Notes: a model not told the origin generated them from the letters alone. Positions 14,738 through 22,941 are shown, numbered from the stretch's first letter. The stretch: DNA of 31,828 bases from CAYFQV01 sp964654185 (GCA_964654185.1 CAZZIE010000043.1:1-31828); one strand, 5' to 3'. Translations and numbers: made by a program.

Positions 14738-16261
14738 TTGTCGACTGGAATCTGCATCAATGCCACACACCTGAACCGCTACGCCCGTGAAGATCTCGGA
14801 GGCGGGAAGAGCGCCCTGGACCGCGTCGCCGCTTTCGTATCGGCCGCCGCAAAGGTGCTCGGCGACGAAGCAGCGGAACCGCGCGTGCTGGTGGGGCCCG
14901 ACACGGAGGTCGCACAACTGCCCGAGAAGTGGCGCCGTACCTCTGTCGACGGGAACAATGAGGGAACCTTTCTCGACGCCCTTGCAGGGGTCTCCGGTGA
15001 TCTCGATCGCGTCCTCTACATACAGGCAGATACCCCTTTTCTTGATATCGATGCCGCCGGGCGTGTGCTGAACCTGCACCGCGACTACTTCGCGCAGTTC
15101 ACCGGCTCCGACGGCTACCCCCTCGGATGTGTTCCGGAAGTCTTCGACGGCGACTTCCCGAATCAGATTCGCCGTCTCGCGAAGGAGGGAGAGGCGCCGC
15201 CCCGGGAGCTCTTCCCGGTGGTGCTCCGGGACGTCAACGCCTTCGACGTCGAGACCATGATCGCGACGACGGACGCCCGACCGCTTCGTCTGGACTTCGC
15301 CTGCAACTCCCGGGCTGGACTCGAGCTGTGCCGACGATACCGGGATTACCTGGGAACGCCGGCGGACGATCTGGCGGCGGCGGTTGTTGCAACGCAGGAT
15401 CGTCTGCGAATCCTCCCGGCGTACGCCGCCGTACAGGTGGTCGGGGCGCATCCCCAGCGCGTCACGTATCTGCCGCAGGAAGCGGCGGGGATCGCGGTGG
15501 CTGCGAGCGCCGCCGGCGCGGCCGCCGCGGAAATGCCCCTCGACCGCTTCACCGCCCTTGTCGACGAGCTCGAACGCTTCAGCCCGGGGATCGTCGTGCA
15601 GGTCTCCCTCTGGGGGGAGGTGGGGCTCCACTCCGCAGTCGGCGAGCTCATTGCCGACATGGAGGCGCGCCGCGACTCCTCCCTGCTCCTGGAGACCTCC
15701 GGGGCCGGCTGGAGCGCCGAGGCGCGACGCGCTCTTATGCAGACTTCCCTGAAGCGGACGCGGGTTATTGTCGATCTGGACGCGGCGACGGAGGAGGTGT
15801 ATCAGGAGCTCCGCGGTGAGGGCTTTCAGGAGGCCAAAGGCTTCGCCGGAGAGCTTCTCGAAGCGCACGGGGAGCGCGCCTACGTCCGGGCGACCCGGAT
15901 GAAGGAGAACGCCGCCGATGTGGAGAGCTTCTACCGGGAGTGGAAGGAGCGCACGGAGAACGTCATTGTGCAGAAGTACGATCACTTCTGCGGGGTGCTC
16001 CCGGACCGGCGGCTTGTGGACATTTCCCCGGTGGAGCGCACACCCTGCTGGCACCTCAAGCGCGATCTCTACGTCCTCCTGGACGGGGCGGTCCCCATGT
16101 GCCGGGAGGACCTCAATTGCGAACACCTGCGGGGCAACGTCTTCGAGGATGGGGTCGAGGCGGTATGGCGCGCCAACGAAGCGGCGTACCAGGCGCACGT
16201 CGGCGGCACCTACCCGAACCTCTGTCAGAACTGCGATGAGTACTACACGTTCAACTTCTGA
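14738..16261 (+). CDS. Spiro-SPASM protein
   Basis: 507 residues, TTG start placed seven bases after a strong GGGAGAGGAG site. Three parts are visible. Residues about 1-220 resemble a nucleotidyltransferase/GT-A fold (LYIQADTPFLDIDAAGRVL, with an Asp in the nucleotide-binding position). Residues about 275-400 resemble a radical-SAM barrel (IVVQVSLWGEVGLHSAVGEL, SSLLLETSGAGW) but there is no CxxxCxxC motif for the SAM-binding cluster. The C-terminal ~95 residues are SPASM-like, with cysteines in FCGVLPD, TPCWHLK, PMCREDLNCEH and LCQNC, and the typical DGAVPMC and GNVFEDGVEAVW pattern. The family is described as restricted to spirochaetes and has no proven function. It heads a seven-gene operon of sugar and cell-wall genes and overlaps the next gene by 26 bases. 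Confidence 0.88.
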   Translation: MSTGICINATHLNRYAREDLGGGKSALDRVAAFVSAAAKVLGDEAAEPRVLVGPDTEVAQLPEKWRRTSVDGNNEGTFLDALAGVSGDLDRVLYIQADTPFLDIDAAGRVLNLHRDYFAQFTGSDGYPLGCVPEVFDGDFPNQIRRLAKEGEAPPRELFPVVLRDVNAFDVETMIATTDARPLRLDFACNSRAGLELCRRYRDYLGTPADDLAAAVVATQDRLRILPAYAAVQVVGAHPQRVTYLPQEAAGIAVAASAAGAAAAEMPLDRFTALVDELERFSPGIVVQVSLWGEVGLHSAVGELIADMEARRDSSLLLETSGAGWSAEARRALMQTSLKRTRVIVDLDAATEEVYQELRGEGFQEAKGFAGELLEAHGERAYVRATRMKENAADVESFYREWKERTENVIVQKYDHFCGVLPDRRLVDISPVERTPCWHLKRDLYVLLDGAVPMCREDLNCEHLRGNVFEDGVEAVWRANEAAYQAHVGGTYPNLCQNCDEYYTFNF

Positions 16262-17192
16262 ACAGGTCGGCCCCTACACGGTGGTCACCGGCGGACGAAC
16301 CGACCGTCCGACCGAGGGAAGCTCGCTCCTGTCCGCGGTGGTTCTCGGCCGGGAGGCGAAATTCAACCGCCCCGCGGTGATTCGAACTCTGGAGCGGCAC
16401 GGAGTTGCCGAGATCGTCGCGGTGGAGCCGGCAGCATCGGCCTATGAAGTGGAATCCCTCACGCGATCCTTGCCGACGGTGCGGTTCCTGCTGCTCCAGC
16501 GCCCCTTCAGTGTGGGGGAGCAGATCAACGCCGCCATGGGGGAGCTGCGGACGCGGTACGTCCTGGTGATCTGGGACGACACCCTGGTGGAGGCGCTGCC
16601 GACCCAGCTGGACGACCTCTTTGCCCCGGAGGGCGTGATTGCTCTGGTACCGGAAGTGCGCGGACCCGATCGCGAGGAGGTCCCGACGGTGGTGGCGCCG
16701 GCGTCGCAGGGGCCGCGCATGCGCGTCCTGACCCTGCCGCGGGAGCGCGACGGCCAGCAGACGCTCTATCCCGCCGACTTCGCCGGTATCTACCATCGAG
16801 AGCGCTTCCTGGATGCGGAGGGCTACGATGCGGATATTCCCCAGAGCCACTGGCAGAAGCTGGACTTCGGCTTCCGCCTGCACATGATGGGCTACACCGT
16901 CGCCCACCCCCCGGGTTTTCGCGTCGCCCTGCGGAACCCGCCGCTACCGGAGGACACCACCCCCGGCGAGAGCTATCTGCGCTTCTTCCTGAAGAACCTC
17001 GGCGTCACCGTCCAGAACGGCCGGGCGCGGCTGCGGCGGCGCAGCCTCTGGACGCTGCTCTGGAAGACCGGCACCTTCTCCATGACGACCCTTCGGCTCC
17101 ACCGCGAGGTTAAACGGTGGCTTTCCGAACGCCGATACTTATTTCAGCGAGATGCACACGATGTCATCCGGACATGGGGGGACAAGAGGTGA
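16236..17192 (+). CDS. Family-2-like glycosyltransferase
   Basis: 318 residues from ATG 16236, inside the end of the spiro-SPASM gene; a GTG at 16280 is an alternative. The GT-A pattern is recognisable: PFSVGEQINAAMGELRTRYVLVIWDDT (acceptor-region Asn and a DD pair at the usual metal-binding place), then the receptor half YPADFAGIYHRERFLDAEGYD and QKLDFGFRLHMMGYTVAHPP, which mirrors the ExDLxxRxxxxGY ending of family 2. The C-terminal 60 residues are basic and helical (RLRRRSLWTLLWKTGTFSMTT) and could touch the membrane. No transmembrane helix. It probably transfers a sugar made or activated by the neighbouring cytidylyltransferase; the acceptor is unknown. It overlaps the next gene by four bases. 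Confidence 0.75.
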   Translation: MSTTRSTSEQVGPYTVVTGGRTDRPTEGSSLLSAVVLGREAKFNRPAVIRTLERHGVAEIVAVEPAASAYEVESLTRSLPTVRFLLLQRPFSVGEQINAAMGELRTRYVLVIWDDTLVEALPTQLDDLFAPEGVIALVPEVRGPDREEVPTVVAPASQGPRMRVLTLPRERDGQQTLYPADFAGIYHRERFLDAEGYDADIPQSHWQKLDFGFRLHMMGYTVAHPPGFRVALRNPPLPEDTTPGESYLRFFLKNLGVTVQNGRARLRRRSLWTLLWKTGTFSMTTLRLHREVKRWLSERRYLFQRDAHDVIRTWGDKR

Positions 17193-17902
17193 GCGGCACA
17201 GCTGAGATGACCGGCGTTTTTCTGCAGGTACGACTGGACTCGAACCGCCTGCCTGCCAAGGCCTTGCTGGAAATGGCAGGCGTTCCTCTCATCGGTCACG
17301 CCATGAAGGCCTTACAGGGGATCGATGCCGACGCCCACGCCCTGGTGACCGAACGCGACAGCGCCGACGCCCTTCGCCCTCTGGCGGAGGAGTACGGCTT
17401 CGATCTCTTCGTCGGTGACCCCGACGACGTCCTGGAGCGCTACGCCTCAGCGGCTGCGCACTACGGCGTCGAAACGGTTGTGCGCGCCACCGGGGACAAT
17501 CCTCTGGTCTCCGGAGTCATGGCGCGGCGGATCCTCGCGATTCATCGGGAGGTCGGTTCGGATGTGAGCGGCTTCGACGAGCTCCCCCTGGGCACCGGGG
17601 TGGAGGTCATTTCCGCCTCCGCGTTGGGAGCCGCCGCGGCGGAGGCGACGGACCCCTACGAGCGGGAGCACGTGACGCCCTTCATGTACCGGCGGCCCGT
17701 GCGGTTCCGGATTCACCGCATCCCTGCACCGGCGGAGTACCGATTCCGCCAGGGCCGGGTGACCGTGGACACGCCGGAGGACTTCCACTTCGTTCGGGAG
17801 ATCGTCGAGGACCTCTATGACGGCACGCCCATCGAGATCGACGAAGTCGTGGCGTGGCTCGCCGGCTCCCGGGCGCATCGAGACATCAGGAGAATGGCCT
17901 GA
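17189..17902 (+). CDS. SpsF-type cytidylyltransferase
   Basis: 237 residues, matching the usual ~240 of SpsF/NeuA-like nucleotidyltransferases. GTG 17189 overlaps the previous stop by four bases; ATG 17174 and ATG 17207 are also in frame. The nucleotide-binding motif is GVFLQVRLDSNRLPAKALLE, followed by LFVGDPDDVLERYASAA, VVRATGDNPLVSGVMARRIL and the C-terminal FRQGRVTVDTPEDFHFVREI, all standard for the family. The enzyme should activate an acidic or amino sugar with CTP in the cytoplasm. Related enzymes feed flagellin or surface-polysaccharide glycosylation. No sialic-acid-type synthase (NeuB-like) is in the window, so the sugar is not defined. Confidence 0.88.
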   Translation: MSGTAEMTGVFLQVRLDSNRLPAKALLEMAGVPLIGHAMKALQGIDADAHALVTERDSADALRPLAEEYGFDLFVGDPDDVLERYASAAAHYGVETVVRATGDNPLVSGVMARRILAIHREVGSDVSGFDELPLGTGVEVISASALGAAAAEATDPYEREHVTPFMYRRPVRFRIHRIPAPAEYRFRQGRVTVDTPEDFHFVREIVEDLYDGTPIEIDEVVAWLAGSRAHRDIRRMA

Positions 17903-17906
17903 GCCG

Positions 17907-19748
17907 ATGCTCTACTTCGTGCCGGAAGTCGCCGTCGGGCACGGTCTCGGACACGTCCACAGGGACTCGGTGGTCGCCGCGCGGTTGAATCCCCCCGGAA
18001 GGGTGGTCGTTCCGCCCGCCACCGATCCTGAAGAGCGAGCCCACCGCGCCGCCATTGCCAATCACGTCGCATCCCTTGGAGCACATCTCATTGAAGCGGT
18101 CCCGGAGGAGGCTACCGGAACCATTGTCGTCGACCGGCGCACCGTCACGCGGGCGGAGATCGAAGCGCTCCCGCCGGGGTGTACAACTGTCGGCATTGAT
18201 ACCGCCGGACCGGCGAGGAATCTTCTCGACGCGGTGGTCGACGCGCTGCCGGGCCTGGGACGTGGAGCCGGCCCCATGGGTGGCGGCGCCCACGGGGGTG
18301 CGAACGAGGCGGGGGTCTTCCTGCCGGCGCTTCCGGCGAACCGCCGGACCGAGCTGCCGGCGCTTCCGGAGCGCATCCTGCTGGCCTTCGGCGGGGAGGA
18401 CCCCGCCGGGCTTACGCAGTTGGTCCTGAACGGGCTGCTGCGCCGCGGCCTTGCCGCAGAGGGCGCCGTCGCGGTCGTGCAGGGTCCCCTCAACGACCGC
18501 GCGCCGGAGGGCGCCGGTGAGGTCATCCGGGCGCCGGAGAACCTGCGAGAATTGCTTGCGGCGTACGATCTGGTGATTGCGAGCTACGGTCTCACCGCCT
18601 TCGAGGCGCTTGCGGCGGGGTGCCGGGTGATCCTGGTCAATCCGACGAGGTATCACGAGGCGCTGGCCCGGCGCGCACGTGTGCCTTCTGCGCGCGTGCG
18701 GTCCGCGCCTGTGCCGTCCTCGGGAGTGGCTGCGGCGGGTGGACGCAGCGCGCGTGGGCGGGGCGTGCGGTGGGGGCTGCTGAGACGCTGGCTGAAGGAG
18801 CCGGGTGCCCTGGACCGCGCGTTGGCGCAGGCGGCGCGGCCGGCGGAGCGGGAGCTCGCGGCGGTGCTTCAGGATTACGCCGAGGCGGATGCCCTGGGGT
18901 GCCCCGTCTGCCGGCGTCGCCGGAACCCTGTCATTGCCCGGCTTCGGCGGCGGAGCTACTTCCGCTGCGACGACTGCGGGATGGTCTATCTGACGGGGTT
19001 CGACCGGGACGACACGGCCTACGATGAGGCCTACTTCTTCGAGGAGTATCGCGCCCAGTACGGGCGGACCTATCTGGAGGATTTCGAACACATTGCCGCC
19101 ATGGGACTGCGCCGTCTGACCGTGATTGATGAGCTGCTCGGGCGGGGAGGGCGTGCGGTTGCCCCGGGCGACCGGGGGCTGCTCGACGTGGGGTGCGCCT
19201 ACGGGCCCTTTCTCCAGGCGGCGGCCGAGCGCGGGTATCAGCCCTTTGGCATCGACCCGGCAGCGGAGGCGGTGGCGTACGTGAGATCGACCCTGGGCTA
19301 TTCCGCGGCGGTGGCTGCGGCCGGGCGCGGCGACCCGGAGGAGCTCTTCGGGCGCCGCCGCTTTGATGCGGTGACCATGTGGTACGTCATTGAGCACATT
19401 GACGATCTGGAGACGGTGCTGTCGTGGCTGGCGGACCTGGTGCCGATGGGGGGCGTCTTCGCCTTCTCCACGCCCAACGGCGACGGCGTGTCGGCGCGGC
19501 GCGATCTGCTGCGCTTTCTTGCACGGAGCCCCCGGGATCACCGGACCATCTGGACGCCGGCGATCGCGGAAGGGGTGCTCCGGCAGTTCGGGTTTCGCCT
19601 CCAGAAGGTGCGGATCACCGGGCACCATCCCGAACGCTACCGGCTGGGGGAGAAGCTTCCGTGGATGCGCCCGCTCCTGCTACAGTGGAGCCGTCTCCGT
19701 GGGAGGGGCGACACCTTTGAGGCCTACGCGGTGAGGGGAACCGGATGA
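17907..19748 (+). CDS. Fusion of PseG/MurG-like domain with zinc ribbon and SAM methyltransferase
   Basis: 613 residues. The N-terminal ~270 resemble the GT-B nucleotide-sugar fold of PseG/MurG: VPEVAVGHGLGHVHRDSVVA at the start, then RILLAFGGEDPAGLTQLVLN, ENLRELLAAYDLVIASYGLT and FEALAAGCRVILVNPTRYHE. An Arg/Ala/Gly-rich insert of about 35 residues interrupts its end. Next is a CxxC...CxxC zinc ribbon (CPVCRRRRNP, YFRCDDCGMVYL), then a class I methyltransferase with LLDVGCAYGPFLQAAAERGY (SAM site), FGIDPAAEAV, FDAVTMWYVIEHIDDLETVL and GGVFAFSTPNGDG. The zinc ribbon plus methyltransferase layout is common in sugar C- or O-methyltransferases. It overlaps the ATP-grasp gene by four bases and lies four bases after the cytidylyltransferase, so it likely processes the same nucleotide sugar. 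Confidence 0.8.
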   Translation: MLYFVPEVAVGHGLGHVHRDSVVAARLNPPGRVVVPPATDPEERAHRAAIANHVASLGAHLIEAVPEEATGTIVVDRRTVTRAEIEALPPGCTTVGIDTAGPARNLLDAVVDALPGLGRGAGPMGGGAHGGANEAGVFLPALPANRRTELPALPERILLAFGGEDPAGLTQLVLNGLLRRGLAAEGAVAVVQGPLNDRAPEGAGEVIRAPENLRELLAAYDLVIASYGLTAFEALAAGCRVILVNPTRYHEALARRARVPSARVRSAPVPSSGVAAAGGRSARGRGVRWGLLRRWLKEPGALDRALAQAARPAERELAAVLQDYAEADALGCPVCRRRRNPVIARLRRRSYFRCDDCGMVYLTGFDRDDTAYDEAYFFEEYRAQYGRTYLEDFEHIAAMGLRRLTVIDELLGRGGRAVAPGDRGLLDVGCAYGPFLQAAAERGYQPFGIDPAAEAVAYVRSTLGYSAAVAAAGRGDPEELFGRRRFDAVTMWYVIEHIDDLETVLSWLADLVPMGGVFAFSTPNGDGVSARRDLLRFLARSPRDHRTIWTPAIAEGVLRQFGFRLQKVRITGHHPERYRLGEKLPWMRPLLLQWSRLRGRGDTFEAYAVRGTG

Positions 19749-21334
19749 AGCGCATCATGATACTCGGCGCCGGCGTCATGCAGCTCCCCGCCTTCGAGGC
19801 GGCGCGGCGCTGCGGCTGGGAGAGCATTGGGGTCGATGGGAACCCGAACGCCCCCGGCGTGCCCCTCGCCGACACGTTCCTGCAGATAGACCTGAAGGAT
19901 ACCGCGGCGATCGTTGCGGCGGCGCGGGAGGAGCGTCGTGGGCGCGGTCTCGACGGTGTGTTTACCGTGGGTACCGATTTCAGCTATCCCGTAGCGGCCG
20001 CCGCGGCGGAGCTCGGTCTTCCCGGGGCGCCGCCGGAAGCGGCGAAGCGCGCGAGCGACAAGGTCCTCATGCGGCGCGCCCTGGCGGAGGCGGGCGTTCC
20101 GATTCCGCGCTTTCTGGAGGTTCCTCCCGATCGGGCGGCGCGGGACGCCGCGGAGGAGGCGGTGGAGCGGGGCGTCCTCCCGGCGGTGGTGAAACCCGTG
20201 GACAACATGGGCGCCCGGGGCGTGCGCCGGGTCGATGCTCCCGGCGAGCTCGTCCCGGTGATCGCGGCGGCGCGGGAGTACTCCCGGAGCGGCCGGGTCA
20301 TCGTAGAAGAGGTGATCGACGGACCGGAATACAGCATTGACGCCCTGGTCGTGGACGGAACCGTGCACATTACCGGGGTGGCGGACCGCCACATCTACTT
20401 CCCGCCCTACTTCATTGAGCTGGGCCACACCCTCCCGGCGGAGCTGACCGAGGCGGAGCACCAGCGCCTGGAGGAGGGCTTTCGCCGCGCCGTCGAGGCG
20501 ATCGGCATTGGCACCGGCGCCGCAAAGGGCGACGTCTTTCTCACTCCTCGTGGCGCGGTGGTCGGGGAGATTGCCGCCCGCCTCTCCGGAGGATACATGT
20601 CCGGCTGGACCTTCCCCAACGCTTCCGGCATTCCCCTGGTCGAGAAGGGGATGCGCCTGGCTCTCGGCGAGGAGGTGGGAAGCCTGGAACCGCCGGTTCA
20701 CCGCAGCTCCGCCGAGCGTGCCGCCGTCTCCATACCGGGGGCCGTGCGGCGCCTGCACGGCGTCGAGGAGGCCCGCGCCGCCGAGGGGGTCACCGAGCTG
20801 TTCCTGCGGTGCGCTCCCGGGGACCGGGTGGACATGCCGCGAAACAACACCGAGAAGGTGGCGAACGTCATTTCCGTCGGCGAGACCCGCGCCGCCGCGG
20901 TGGACGCCGCAGAGGCGGCGATCGCCCGGCTGGTAGTGGAGCTCGAGCCCGGAGACGAGGCGACGGCGCGCTACCTCTTCGGCGAGGGTAACGATGTGTT
21001 CCCGCCCTTTTTCGATTCCGCGGGCGGTCCGGCAGGGGCGGTGCGGCGCGGCGCGTCGAAGGGGGCGCCGGACGGCGCCGGCGCTGCGCGCCGGCGGCGC
21101 GATTGGAACTACCGGACCCTGGAGGAAACCCTGGCGCTCCTTGCGGAGATGCGCGGTATCGGGAGTGCCGAGCAGGGCGAAGGGTCCTCCGCCGAGGGCA
21201 CCCGCCGGCGGCGCGCCTTCGACCGCGCCCTTGCGGTGGGGGGTATTCAAGGGGCGCTCTACGCCGTGGATACGGCGCGGGAACGTCCGGACATCATGGA
21301 GGAGTATCTGGATCGATGGTTCGACGCCTCCTGA
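19745..21334 (+). CDS. ATP-grasp ligase of unknown substrate
   Basis: 529 residues. A Rossmann-like pre-ATP-grasp domain opens it (MILGAGVMQLPAFEAARRCG, VDGNPNAPGVPLAD), followed by the ATP-grasp fold with ASDKVLMRRALAEAGVPIPR, LPAVVKPVDNMGARGVRRV, VIVEEVIDGPEYSIDALVVD and GAAKGDVFLTPRGAVVGEIAARLSGG (metal-binding Glu/Arg region). The layout is like CarB-, PurK- and PylC-type enzymes that join a carboxylate to an amine. The C-terminal 100 residues are a Gly/Ala/Arg-rich insert followed by a helical segment (YRTLEETLALLAEMRG, MEEYLDRWF). Overlaps both neighbours. Within this operon it may attach an amino acid or other acyl group to the sugar; that is inference. Confidence 0.85.
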   Translation: MKRIMILGAGVMQLPAFEAARRCGWESIGVDGNPNAPGVPLADTFLQIDLKDTAAIVAAAREERRGRGLDGVFTVGTDFSYPVAAAAAELGLPGAPPEAAKRASDKVLMRRALAEAGVPIPRFLEVPPDRAARDAAEEAVERGVLPAVVKPVDNMGARGVRRVDAPGELVPVIAAAREYSRSGRVIVEEVIDGPEYSIDALVVDGTVHITGVADRHIYFPPYFIELGHTLPAELTEAEHQRLEEGFRRAVEAIGIGTGAAKGDVFLTPRGAVVGEIAARLSGGYMSGWTFPNASGIPLVEKGMRLALGEEVGSLEPPVHRSSAERAAVSIPGAVRRLHGVEEARAAEGVTELFLRCAPGDRVDMPRNNTEKVANVISVGETRAAAVDAAEAAIARLVVELEPGDEATARYLFGEGNDVFPPFFDSAGGPAGAVRRGASKGAPDGAGAARRRRDWNYRTLEETLALLAEMRGIGSAEQGEGSSAEGTRRRRAFDRALAVGGIQGALYAVDTARERPDIMEEYLDRWFDAS

Positions 21335-22407
21335 TTCCCGCGCTGACAATTCTCCTTCTCCTCGCCTCCGGCGTCGCGTCCTGGGGGCAGGACCCGGATC
21401 AATCCGGTGACGGCGACGCGGCTGCCGGGGGCGAAGCGTCCGACCTCGGCGGGGCGCCGGAGCCTCTGCAGGGGCTGCTGGATTCGGTGGATGGACAGCT
21501 CTACTGGGACCCCTTGCGGGGGCACGGCGCCATCTGGAAGGACGGTCGCAGCGTCACCTTCCAGATCGGCTCGCCCTGGCTCGTGGTGGACTACAGCCGG
21601 GCGGTCTTCCTGGGACGGGTGGAGCGTCGGGACGGTGCGGTGGTGCTTCCCGCCGGGGCGACAAGGCGGATTACGGAGCTGCTGAGCGCGCCGGTTGAGC
21701 GCGAGGGGGGGCGGTCGATCGCGGCGGTCTTCATTGATCCCGGACACGGGGGAAAGGACCCCGGCACGATCGGGCGCGTTACCGAAGAGAGTGAGACCCG
21801 GCAGGTATTCGAGAAGGACATTGTCCTCGACGTGGCACGCCGCCTGGAGACGCTCCTGGCGCGGGCGTATCCCGACAAGGAGATCCTCCTCTCCCGGGAC
21901 GAGGACGTCTATATCAGCCTTGAGGAGCGGACGGAGCTTGCGAACGCCGTGGATCTGGAGCAGGACGAGGCGATCATCTTCGTCTCCCTCCACGCGAACT
22001 CCTCCTTCAACCGGCGCGCCCAGGGCTTCGAGGTGTGGTATCTGCCTCCGGAGTATCGGCGAGGCGACCTGGTCAGCAGTGAGGAGGTCGGCGTCGAGGA
22101 CCCGGACGTGCTCACCGTGCTCAACGCCCTGCGCGAGGAGGAGCTGACGATCGACAGCGTGCTCCTGGCGCAGCGCATTGTGGAGGCCCTCGACGAGGCG
22201 GTCGGGGCGGTGTCCCCGAACCGCGGCCTCAAAGAGGAGTCCTGGTACGTGGTGCGCAACGCCAAGATGCCCTCGGTGCTCGTGGAGGTCGGCTTCGTAA
22301 GCAATACCGAGGAGCTCGCACGCCTCGAGGACCCGGCGTACTTGCAGCGCATTGCGAACGCCATTTATAGTGGCATCTCGACATTCATCCGAAGCTACCA
22401 GCAGTAG
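21316..22407 (+). CDS. N-acetylmuramoyl-L-alanine amidase (Amidase_3)
   Basis: 363 residues from ATG 21316, with GGAGGAG eleven bases upstream; it overlaps the ATP-grasp gene by 19 bases. Signal peptide: MVRRLLIPALTILLLLASGVAS. After a ~100-residue N-terminal region (WKDGRSVTFQIGSPWLVVDY, possibly AMIN- or copper-amine-oxidase-N-like) comes the zinc amidase: FIDPGHGGKDPG with His144, Glu166 (FEKDIVLDVARRLE), His226 (VSLHANSSFNRRAQGFEVWY) and catalytic Glu324 (VLVEVGFVSNTEE). All zinc and catalytic residues are present, so it should cleave the amide between muramic acid and the stem peptide in the periplasm. An insert with EEVGVEDPDVLTVLNALREE sits before the last helix, at the place where regulatory helices occur in the AmiA/B/C family. 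Confidence 0.92.
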   Translation: MVRRLLIPALTILLLLASGVASWGQDPDQSGDGDAAAGGEASDLGGAPEPLQGLLDSVDGQLYWDPLRGHGAIWKDGRSVTFQIGSPWLVVDYSRAVFLGRVERRDGAVVLPAGATRRITELLSAPVEREGGRSIAAVFIDPGHGGKDPGTIGRVTEESETRQVFEKDIVLDVARRLETLLARAYPDKEILLSRDEDVYISLEERTELANAVDLEQDEAIIFVSLHANSSFNRRAQGFEVWYLPPEYRRGDLVSSEEVGVEDPDVLTVLNALREEELTIDSVLLAQRIVEALDEAVGAVSPNRGLKEESWYVVRNAKMPSVLVEVGFVSNTEELARLEDPAYLQRIANAIYSGISTFIRSYQQ

Positions 22408-22428
22408 CCTCATCCGCAAGAAGGATCA

Positions 22429-22941
22429 ATGAAGCGAGAAGCCACCTCGGTCATCACCATTTCCCTTTCGCTCCTCCTTGGAGCGTTCCTCATCTCACTG
22501 GTGCTCTTTCTGCTCTTCGGGCAGGAGCGAGTCCGGCGCACCCTTTTCTTCCCGGACCTCCTCTCGGAGGAGGTGCACGCAGAGGAACGGATCGTCACTA
22601 GGCGGGACACCACCCGGGCGGCGGTGCAACTCCTTCTGGAAGAGGTGATTCTCGGTCCTGCCGGGATCAACAGCTCCCGGGTGGTGCCCAAGAGAACAGC
22701 CATCGATGGGCTCTTCATCGACGAGCGCACCGTATACATCGATCTCAGTCCTCAGGCAATTGCCGACTCGCCGGATGTGCGTGTCCCCTTTGAGAACGCC
22801 CTGGACATCCTGGAGCGAAACGTCCTCTTCAACTTCCGGTCGATGCAAGATGTGGTTATTACGGTGGACGGGCAGGTGCCCTATGCGCCATACTTTGACG
22901 TGGAACAAGGCGAGACGCAAAATCTCGAAAATGGAACATAG
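22429..22941 (+). CDS. GerMN-domain membrane-anchored protein
   Basis: 170 residues; start supported by AAGGA six bases upstream; 21 bases after the amidase gene. One N-terminal helix (VITISLSLLLGAFLISLVLFLLFG) anchors it, with no lipobox. Residues about 45-150 match a GerMN domain: TTRAAVQLLLEEVILGP, RTAIDGLFIDERTVYIDLSP, ENALDILERNVLFNF and VVITVDGQV. GerMN domains occur in periplasmic proteins linked to peptidoglycan, including GerM of sporulating bacteria; here the neighbour is an amidase, so a cell-wall role is likely. It is the last gene before the flaA promoter. Confidence 0.82.
   Translation: MKREATSVITISLSLLLGAFLISLVLFLLFGQERVRRTLFFPDLLSEEVHAEERIVTRRDTTRAAVQLLLEEVILGPAGINSSRVVPKRTAIDGLFIDERTVYIDLSPQAIADSPDVRVPFENALDILERNVLFNFRSMQDVVITVDGQVPYAPYFDVEQGETQNLENGT

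Noticed and set aside
14657..16198. Upstream extension of the xseA frame to 924 codons
   Set aside because: XseA similarity starts at the OB fold; the extension is antisense to the spiro-SPASM gene and a promoter lies in between.
17886..21349. Long minus-strand open frames of about 580 and 540 codons opposite the methyltransferase and ATP-grasp genes
   Set aside because: Arg/Pro-rich shadow translations typical of high-GC DNA; the plus-strand frames carry clear domain motifs.
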